This document shows positions 15,670 through 20,946 of a DNA stretch of 20,946 bases, in pieces. Within the stretch, counting starts at the first letter, position 1. Each line of letters opens with the position of its first letter. The stretch spans positions 1 through 20,946 of the forward strand of contig WJKG01000410.1 in the NCBI GenBank assembly GCA_014729205.1. Direction: 5' to 3'. A program made the translations under genes and the position numbers. The notes under the pieces were generated by a model. It had not been told where the DNA came from. It ran no database searches and saw only the letters and a list, made by a program, of their open reading frames with translations. This DNA comes from a candidate division GN15 bacterium. Lineage in GTDB: Bacteria; Zixibacteria; MSB-5A5; GN15; FEB-12.

Positions 15670-17703
15670 CTACTGGCTCACCAGCGGCAGCGTGAGCACA
15701 AAGCGCGCCCCGGTCTCGAAACTAGTATCTAAGCGGACCTCTCCTGAAAGATCGGTCATGATCCGATCCACCGTCGCCAATCCCAGCCCCGTGCCGCTGT
15801 CCTTGGTGGTGAAGTACGGCGTGAACACCTTCGATTCAATATCCCGCGCAATCCCCGGACCATCGTCAGAGAACACAATCTGTGCCTGGGACTCGTTCCG
15901 ACTCAGTTTAATCGCAATCACACCGCCTCTTCCGGCCAGCGATTCTTTGGCATTCGCAAACAGATTTGCCATTACCTGACGTATCGCATCCGGATCGCTC
16001 CGGACCTCGACCGGTTCGTCCGCTACCCTGAGATCCAGTGTTATCCCCAACTGCTTTGCCTCCGGTTCCCATAGATTTACCTGCTGCGAGAGCAACTCAA
16101 CCAGATCGATGATTGCCTGGCGGCGTCGGTCCTCCCGGGCCAGGGCAAGAAAACGAGTGATAATGTCATTGAGCCGACGAGTCTCTGACCGGATCTGATC
16201 CGTAAACTGCGCATACTGGTCCACATCACCCTGCGGCGTGAACTCTGCCGCCAGTCTCTGTGCGGCGATTGAAATCGTGTTCAGCGGATTGCGGATCTCA
16301 TGTGCCACCCCCGCCGCCAGATCGCCCAGCTCTGAGAGTCGTTCCCGACGAGCCGCTTTGTCCTGCAATTCCCGCAGGCGCGAAATGTCATACACCACCG
16401 CCACAAACCGCACCTCAGCCTCGCTCGTGGCCTCCAGACGAGATAACGCAATCAGCAGCACCCGACGTTGGTCCCCCCGAGAAATGACGATTTCCGTCTC
16501 CCCGGTATCGCCTCCCGCCGCATTGATCTTCGTGAACTCCAGCGACGGGTCCCCGACCACGTCATCCCAAGAATGACCAACGCATCTACCGCAGGCAAAG
16601 ATCTGATCGAACGCACCATTTGACATAGTGATGACACCGGTTTCATCAATAGCCGCCACACCTGTGCGCATCTCGTCGAACACTTTGTCGGTGACCGTCT
16701 TGATCGTACGGTACTCACGACGGAACTGCTTTCCTCGCAAACGACTTTGTATATACAACAGGATCACCAGCACCAGCAAAAACAGGACCGCGGACACGGT
16801 TACCATCTGCAGATTGAACCCGCGCTTCACAGCGTGATAGTTGTCCAGCGAAAGCCCCACACGAAGTACCCCTACCGGGTAGTCCACCGTGGCAAACGGC
16901 CGCACCAGTTCCAGCACCTCACTGTCCTGGAAATCATAGGTCCGGTGACTCACTGAATCACTATCGAACGCCGCCTGCAGAAATGGATCCTCACGAATCG
17001 AGAGCAGCGCCCCCGGCTTTCGCGAGGCAAAAACAATCCCGTCGGTCGTCTGATAGATGATATACTCCACCCCTTGTTCACGCGCCATCGACTGCGCCAG
17101 ATACCCGATCTGCGTCTGCCGCAGCCCATCCATATAGAACAACGCTTCATCGGCCAGCAGGACTATATGCTCCAGATCATTGGATATCTGCAGGTAATAC
17201 AGGATACCTTCATCGGTCGCCTCGTCGGCATCGAGCAGCAGCGTATAGTTCGCCTCTGGATTAGCCAGCAGGTCCGCAATCTCCTCCTCGACAAACACCG
17301 GCAACGCTCCCGGTAGAGGTCGCGCTATACCCCGGGCCATCAGTTGTCCGCTCGTATCGAATGAGAACACCGCCAGCAGACCATGCGACTGAGCAACTCG
17401 CGTAAGAAACAGGTCGGTCATCGAATCCGGCTGCTGCTCAGTGATCCGTGTCACTATCTCGCCATAGCGCCGCTGCAGAAGATAGTCGGCGAACTGCTCG
17501 GCCTCCATAGCATTGTCTGCGGCCAGAGCCAGGGCCTCCGTGAACGCCGTCCCTTGCTTCACCAGAAGCAGGAAACTGTCCTTGCGGCTTTCGGAGATTG
17601 TAATCCAGGTCAGGGCAAAGACAGCCAGGGCCAGCAGTATCGCAGCCACGACGATAAACCGCGGATGAAGCCCCATGCCGGTACGTAGCGATGAACCAGT
17701 CAT
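15670..17703 (-). CDS. Membrane sensor histidine kinase with PAS domain (NtrB/AtoS-like core)
   Basis: 677 residues. Membrane helix 1 is at about 16-36, a periplasmic sensor of about 260 residues follows, and helix 2 is at about 298-320. A PAS domain covers about 340-445. The HisKA domain has AHEIRNPLN with the phospho-acceptor H468. The HATPase domain has the N-box NLFANAKESL (near 578), DDGPGIA (near 612) and GTGLGLA (near 636). All catalytic boxes look intact, and the HEIRNPL type is that of NtrB-class kinases that usually drive sigma-54 activators. No HAMP domain is evident. The PAS domain holds a C371-G-R-C374 pair. No response regulator gene is adjacent. The start may be the ATG at 17703, six bases after a -10 like box, or M10 at 17676. 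The signal sensed is unknown. Confidence 0.92.
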   Translation of the reverse strand: MTGSSLRTGMGLHPRFIVVAAILLALAVFALTWITISESRKDSFLLLVKQGTAFTEALALAADNAMEAEQFADYLLQRRYGEIVTRITEQQPDSMTDLFLTRVAQSHGLLAVFSFDTSGQLMARGIARPLPGALPVFVEEEIADLLANPEANYTLLLDADEATDEGILYYLQISNDLEHIVLLADEALFYMDGLRQTQIGYLAQSMAREQGVEYIIYQTTDGIVFASRKPGALLSIREDPFLQAAFDSDSVSHRTYDFQDSEVLELVRPFATVDYPVGVLRVGLSLDNYHAVKRGFNLQMVTVSAVLFLLVLVILLYIQSRLRGKQFRREYRTIKTVTDKVFDEMRTGVAAIDETGVITMSNGAFDQIFACGRCVGHSWDDVVGDPSLEFTKINAAGGDTGETEIVISRGDQRRVLLIALSRLEATSEAEVRFVAVVYDISRLRELQDKAARRERLSELGDLAAGVAHEIRNPLNTISIAAQRLAAEFTPQGDVDQYAQFTDQIRSETRRLNDIITRFLALAREDRRRQAIIDLVELLSQQVNLWEPEAKQLGITLDLRVADEPVEVRSDPDAIRQVMANLFANAKESLAGRGGVIAIKLSRNESQAQIVFSDDGPGIARDIESKVFTPYFTTKDSGTGLGLATVDRIMTDLSGEVRLDTSFETGARFVLTLPLVSQ

Positions 17704-17896
17704 ATTGGAAAGCTACCCAAGTAGCGTGCGACGGTCAACAACGATCACTGCCAACCGCGGGCATGGGCTTCTGCCAGAATCTGCAGCCGAAATGCTATCG
17801 TGCGAATCAGTGTAGCTGACGGGTGAGATCTCTGCGGCAGAAACGGTGAGCACTCTCATTCCCGGGTCCTCATGAAGGGAGTAGGTCTGTTTTGGC
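17704..17896 (-). other. Gap between the two kinase genes with a candidate promoter and a short open frame
   Basis: Minus strand: TTGACC (17738-17733), 17 bases, TAGCTT (17715-17710), then six bases to the ATG at 17703. This is a possible near-leaderless promoter of the downstream kinase. A 48-codon frame from the ATG at 17859 to the TAG at 17713 has GAGG eight bases upstream but resembles no family I know; it ends inside this -10 box. No terminator hairpin after the upstream kinase stop is obvious. Confidence 0.3.
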
Positions 17897-19837
17897 TTAT
17901 ACCCCGGCCTGACCGATTGCGTTCAGTTGGGCGACTTGATCCACCGGAGACTCGTCGTCGGGGTGACTCAAGGGCAGTGTGAACTTGAAGCAGGCGCCAC
18001 CGTCGTAGTCATACTCGATCTCGCCGCCATGCAGATCGACGAGCTTGCGACAGGTTACCAGACCGAATCCGGTAGCCTTACGCTTGGTGGTGAACTGATG
18101 GTCGAATAGCCTGGCTCGGTCCTTCTCGGGAACACCCGGCCCATTGTCGCAAACCTCTATCAGCGCCATCTCGCCCGGAGCCGGACGGGATCGGATTGTC
18201 ACCTTGCGTTCCTGCTGACCCTGCGTGGCATCGGCGGCATTGTGCAACAAATTCACCAACACCTGCTGGATAGCGGCCCCGTCAAGCGCCACCAGCGGCA
18301 ACTCGGTCGACAAATCCATCTCCACATCGATATAGTCAAACCGGTTCTGAGGTCCCAGGAAAGCCATCAGGTTCTGGATAAGCTGATTCAGGTCTGTCTT
18401 GTCAAAACGAATATCATCCTCCTGGTCCTGCAACCCGTCAGAGAATCGGGCTATCCGACCGACCGTCGCCCTCATCAGCTCCAGCTTCTTCTCAATCTTC
18501 TCCGTCTTGCCCTTCTTCATCAGCAATGGCATGAGCTCGATATTACCCTGCAGTATCGCCAGGTAGTTGTTGATCTCGTGAGCGATATCGCCCACCATCT
18601 CGCCCCTGGTATAGTAGCGGTCAATCCGGATCATCATTTCCTGGAAACTCTTACTCTCAGAGATATCACGCACCATCAGCAGATAGGCAGGCATCTGCAG
18701 CTCGGTATTGTGCAGCGGCACCACCGTCAGGTACGCCGGAAACTGCTCGCTGTCGCGGGTAACACACAACACCTCGAACTCACATTCCCGGGCATCGGGA
18801 CCAACCTGTTCGAGTCGACGGAAACTGCTGTCTGCGAAGAACCGACGTACCGGCTGCCCCAGTACTTCCTCGACATCCCAACCAAACAACTCCTGCGCTC
18901 TCCGGTTGTAAAGCAGCAATTCCCCGTCGGCGGAGACCGTCATAACTCCCGCAACAGTATGATCAATCAGCGTTCCCAGGAACAACTGCCACTGCATCAA
19001 CATGGCATTCGACTTGGCGTACTTGCGATTTGCCCGTTGCAGCCGATCCTGATTCTCCCACAGCGTCTCGGCCATGTCGTTGTAGGCCTGCTCCAGTTCG
19101 CGCAGTTCGTTGTCGCCGCCGGTCTCCACCAGTTTGTGCAGCCGGCCATCACGGGTAAGTCTGAGTCCGTGAATCAGCCGCCGGATCGGCTCCTTGAACT
19201 TGTTAGAGACAAAATACGCCGTCATCAGCGTTACCAGGATCGAGGCCAGCAGCAACATGCTCATGGCGTACGCCAGGTGGCTGCGGTTCGAGATATACAG
19301 ATCGTGACCGACAACCGTCACCAGCACCGCCGGGACCGATTCCGCCAGATCGAAACGGTAGTAATACGTTGCGAAATTCGAGTTCTGCAGCGTTGGCACC
19401 ATAAAGCCAGGATCATGCTCAAGCGCACTGCGGACGATTCTCGGATCGATGTCCGCTTCAACCACAGTGCGGCCCGGAATCCGGGGGCCCTGAATCCTGT
19501 CGACGGGGAAACGAAACAGCGATTGCACCACACTGTCGGCACGATCAATAAACACCTCCCCGCAAGTTACGTGCTCGAGTTGCAGCACTTCGAAGGAAAA
19601 CTGACCAACTGCTGGATTATCCTTGATCGCGGTCATGTCCCCCGGCGAAGCATGGATCTGCAGTGCCAGTTCATCGGTCAACTGGCCATAGCGCTTCTCC
19701 AGCCGAAGCATATCCTCTCCAACGCTGAATCGCTCCTGCGGATAGAACAGTATCAGCGCCAAAGCGGCGAATATGAACGTAACCTGGATAGCAACCAGAT
19801 AGACGAATCGCGAATGAAGGGCCGGGCTTCTCTTCAC
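17897..19837 (-). CDS. Membrane sensor histidine kinase with HAMP and PAS domains
   Basis: 646 residues. Helix 1 is at about 12-33, the periplasmic sensor at about 34-185, helix 2 at about 189-211. A HAMP linker (FKEPIRRLIHGLRL...) runs to about 258, and a PAS domain lies at about 285-400 (TVAGVMTVSADGELLLYNRR). The phospho-acceptor H420 lies in GDIAHEINNYLAIL. The HATPase domain carries NLLHNAADAT, DNGPGVPEKDR and KATGFGLVTCRKL. HEINN instead of HEIRNP indicates a different HisKA subtype from the neighbouring kinase. No response regulator is next to it. The start is GTG at 19837, without a clear ribosome site. The gene follows an unusual structured region, so its expression may depend on that leader. 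Confidence 0.92.
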   Translation of the reverse strand: MKRSPALHSRFVYLVAIQVTFIFAALALILFYPQERFSVGEDMLRLEKRYGQLTDELALQIHASPGDMTAIKDNPAVGQFSFEVLQLEHVTCGEVFIDRADSVVQSLFRFPVDRIQGPRIPGRTVVEADIDPRIVRSALEHDPGFMVPTLQNSNFATYYYRFDLAESVPAVLVTVVGHDLYISNRSHLAYAMSMLLLASILVTLMTAYFVSNKFKEPIRRLIHGLRLTRDGRLHKLVETGGDNELRELEQAYNDMAETLWENQDRLQRANRKYAKSNAMLMQWQLFLGTLIDHTVAGVMTVSADGELLLYNRRAQELFGWDVEEVLGQPVRRFFADSSFRRLEQVGPDARECEFEVLCVTRDSEQFPAYLTVVPLHNTELQMPAYLLMVRDISESKSFQEMMIRIDRYYTRGEMVGDIAHEINNYLAILQGNIELMPLLMKKGKTEKIEKKLELMRATVGRIARFSDGLQDQEDDIRFDKTDLNQLIQNLMAFLGPQNRFDYIDVEMDLSTELPLVALDGAAIQQVLVNLLHNAADATQGQQERKVTIRSRPAPGEMALIEVCDNGPGVPEKDRARLFDHQFTTKRKATGFGLVTCRKLVDLHGGEIEYDYDGGACFKFTLPLSHPDDESPVDQVAQLNAIGQAGV

Positions 19838-19855
19838 AATATCTGCCCAGGAGTG

Positions 19856-20049
19856 GGGTTAGCAACGTACCGCCGGCATCGTGCCGGGGATCCTACTGTA
19901 TCTATCTGGGTATCGGCAGTTTTGAGGGATTCTGTGACCGAGCCCCCGATCCGGGCATAAAAAACTGGGAGTGGTGGAGGGGGGATGCCCGACGAGAGCG
20001 TCAGGAGGCTGGTATTCCAGCGCACACCACTCCCAGGAATTGCTAACCC
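19856..20049. repeat. Ten-base inverted repeat enclosing the branched stem-loop
   Basis: GGGTTAGCAA (19856-19865) and TTGCTAACCC (20040-20049) are exact inverted copies. The right copy stands three bases outside the inner 12-base stem; the left copy ends 18 bases from the kinase start at 19837. It could close a larger RNA fold or be a pair of protein-binding sites or ends of a remnant element. I see no target duplication. Confidence 0.55.
19959..20036 (-). ncRNA. Branched stem-loop with U6 tail: terminator or 3' end of a small structured RNA
   Basis: Read on the minus strand, CTGGGAGTGGTG (20036-20025) pairs perfectly over 12 bases with CACCACTCCCAG (19976-19965) and is followed at once by six T residues (19964-19959). 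Inside are two more hairpins, GCTGG-AATA-CCAGC (20021-20008) and GACG-CTCT-CGTC (20002-19991), giving a three-way junction. The tail gives direction: the RNA is made from the minus strand. Its 5' end is not located; a start somewhere between 20300 and 20050 is inferred. It is separate from the trxB terminator, which lies about 270 bases upstream in transcription. Confidence 0.45.
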
Positions 20050-20308
20050 GGGATTATCCTTAGGGGCTGGCGTTGTGCACCTTAGTAAGCAGCAACTGCT
20101 ATGCCGGTTGGTGAGGGGTGAAGAAGTAGTTGCCAGCCAACCCGGCAAGTCTTTGGCCAACAACAGCTTGACGCCAACACCATAAAGATGATGGCGGTGA
20201 AGGGTTGCAAGAGGCGAGTGTGTCCGCACCTGCACTTTGTGCAGTAAGCTTCAGCGCGGATCTGCCGGCCCTCTCCTATGGCGACAGACACCCGGCTCAA
20301 AAACACAC

Positions 20309-20340
20309 AAAAAACAGACGACCCGGCCGGGCCGTCTGTT
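20309..20340 (-). terminator. Intrinsic terminator of trxB
   Basis: Minus strand: AACAGACG (20340-20333) pairs with CGTCTGTT (20320-20313). The stem is extended by a G-U pair and CCC/GGG around a GGCC loop, and is followed by a run of six T (20314-20309), partly in the stem. The inner mismatch becomes G-U only on the minus strand, which fits transcription from trxB. It lies about 60 bases after the stop codon. Confidence 0.88.
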
Positions 20341-20400
20341 CAATGACTAATCAATACAAATCAGGATTTCTATGTGTTCGTCACAAGTCCTTCATCTCAA

Positions 20401-20946
20401 TCAGGTGCTTCGAACCGGCGACTTCTTGTCCTCCAGTTCTTCCATCCGACGTTCCGCGGCCACCGCCGCCGTGGTTCCGTCACCGACCGCATTCGTGATC
20501 TGGCGCACCAACTGATGGCGCACATCGCCACAAGCATAGATGCCCTTGATAGAAGTCTCCATCGTTTCGTCAGTAAGGATATAACCGTTCTGGTCCTTAC
20601 GCAGGGCCTCGCGAACCAGGTTGCTGTTCGGTCGGAACCCCAGGAACGGGAACACCGCGCCCACCTCCAGCTTGGACTTTTCACCTGTCTTGATGTTGTT
20701 CAACGACAGATGCGTTACCTGCTTGTCATTCCCGTTAATCTGCTCGACAACTGTATCCCAGATGAACTCGATTTTCGGATTATCGAACGCACGTTGCTGA
20801 ATGACTTTGGCAGCACGTAGCTGATCGCGGCGGTGGATGATATACACTTTCGATCCAAACTTGGTCAGGAAACCACCCTCTTCGACCGCGGCATCACCGC
20901 CACCGACCACGGCAATGACCTGGTCGCGGAAGAATGCACCGTCGCA
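20401..20946 (-). CDS. trxB: Thioredoxin reductase, C-terminal part (runs off right edge)
   Basis: 182 codons including the stop; the 5' part lies beyond base 20946. The first visible residues CDGAFFRDQVIAVVGGGDAA contain the second cysteine of the redox CxxC centre and the NADPH-binding GGGDAA motif. IIHRRDQLRA follows, then GVFP-like GAVFPFLGFRPNS. The FAD-binding GIYACGDVRHQLVRQ with AVGDGTTAA is near the C-terminus. This is the low-molecular-weight flavoprotein that reduces thioredoxin with NADPH, in the cytoplasm. The protein ends in EELEDKKSPVRST after the FAD helix, a normal end. A terminator follows, so it is probably the last gene of its transcript. A related ferredoxin- or F420-type reductase is less likely given HRR in the NADPH domain. 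Confidence 0.93.
   Translation of the reverse strand, partial: CDGAFFRDQVIAVVGGGDAAVEEGGFLTKFGSKVYIIHRRDQLRAAKVIQQRAFDNPKIEFIWDTVVEQINGNDKQVTHLSLNNIKTGEKSKLEVGAVFPFLGFRPNSNLVREALRKDQNGYILTDETMETSIKGIYACGDVRHQLVRQITNAVGDGTTAAVAAERRMEELEDKKSPVRST

Larger units (their letters stand above)
19838..20400. other. 563-base region without a convincing protein gene; rich in inverted repeats
   Basis: Open frames here lack ribosome sites and family resemblance. The region holds, on the minus strand from right to left: the trxB terminator (20309-20340); a hairpin CTGCAC-AAA-GTGCAG (about 20231-20245); a pairing of GCCGGGTTGG with CCAACCGGC around 20103-20145; the branched stem-loop with U-tract at 19959-20036; and a perfect CCGGCA-n3-TGCCGG hairpin (19873-19887) in the leader of the kinase. 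I looked for signatures of tmRNA, RNase P RNA, SRP RNA, 6S RNA and common riboswitches and recognised none. Confidence 0.6.

Noticed and set aside
18242..19960. Long 572-codon plus-strand open frame opposite the second kinase
   Set aside because: It is antisense to a kinase with intact motifs, is rich in His/Gln/Arg as expected of a reverse-frame shadow, and has no family motif.
19856..20049. Miniature transposable element bounded by the ten-base inverted repeat
   Set aside because: No flanking direct repeat and no second copy in the window; the inner stem with U6 is better explained as RNA structure.
19834..20235. 133-codon minus-strand frame before the second kinase
   Set aside because: Composition is Pro/Ser/Thr/Arg-rich without any domain, and it runs through the branched stem-loop and U-tract.
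20082..20306. Minus-strand frame containing a YCTKC motif, faintly like a small zinc-ribbon protein
   Set aside because: Only one CxxC pair, the rest is not family-like, no ribosome site, and it lies in hairpin-rich DNA downstream of the trxB terminator.
19838..20400. Known large RNAs (tmRNA, RNase P RNA, SRP RNA, 6S RNA) and common riboswitches
   Set aside because: Characteristic conserved strings for these were not found by eye on either strand; a covariance search is still needed for a firm exclusion.
1..20946. CRISPR arrays, phage or transposase genes, tRNA or rRNA genes
   Set aside because: No regularly spaced direct repeats, integrase or transposase motifs, tRNA cloverleafs or rRNA sequences were seen.

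Overview
The window comes from a bacterial chromosome. Genes are densely packed, many starts have Shine-Dalgarno sequences, several promoters look like sigma-70, and intrinsic terminators are present. The DNA is moderately GC-rich by eye. The envelope genes (an MsbA-like ABC exporter, a heptosyltransferase-family glycosyltransferase and a lipoprotein) suggest a diderm. The citrate synthase is eukaryote-like. No 16S rRNA or other decisive marker is present, so a lineage in the FCB or deltaproteobacterial neighbourhood is only a guess.

Layout. Bases 1-3589 (minus strand) hold an envelope block: an M50 site-2 protease, a putative lipoprotein, an MsbA-like ABC transporter and a GT9 glycosyltransferase cut by the window edge. 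Bases 3690-7144 (minus) form a second tight operon: MBL-fold hydrolase, PHP phosphoesterase, 3-methyladenine DNA glycosylase and glutamate dehydrogenase. A divergent promoter region (7145-7326) separates it from a plus-strand run of prfB (with its programmed +1 frameshift), phosphate acetyltransferase, a PLP aminotransferase, ATP-dependent PEP carboxykinase, an FmdB-type zinc ribbon and a GlcD-like FAD oxidase (7327-14156). Citrate synthase follows at 14305-15588 with its own consensus promoter and a strong terminator. Two large membrane histidine kinases without a response regulator lie on the minus strand (15670-19837). A 563-base stretch without a convincing protein gene (19838-20400) precedes a truncated thioredoxin reductase at the right edge.

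How the genes work together. Glutamate dehydrogenase, the aminotransferase, Pta, PEP carboxykinase, the GlcD-like oxidase and citrate synthase point to amino-acid and organic-acid metabolism around acetyl-CoA, the TCA cycle and gluconeogenesis. This is mostly ordinary core-genome content.

The least explained part is 19838-20400. On the minus strand it carries the trxB terminator and then a separate branched stem-loop that ends in six U residues. An outer inverted repeat reaches almost to the start of the second kinase. It may be a structured RNA gene or a leader element, but I recognise no known RNA family. A second pattern is that three minus-strand genes have promoter-like -10 boxes only 6-9 bases before their ATG, which would give nearly leaderless mRNAs.
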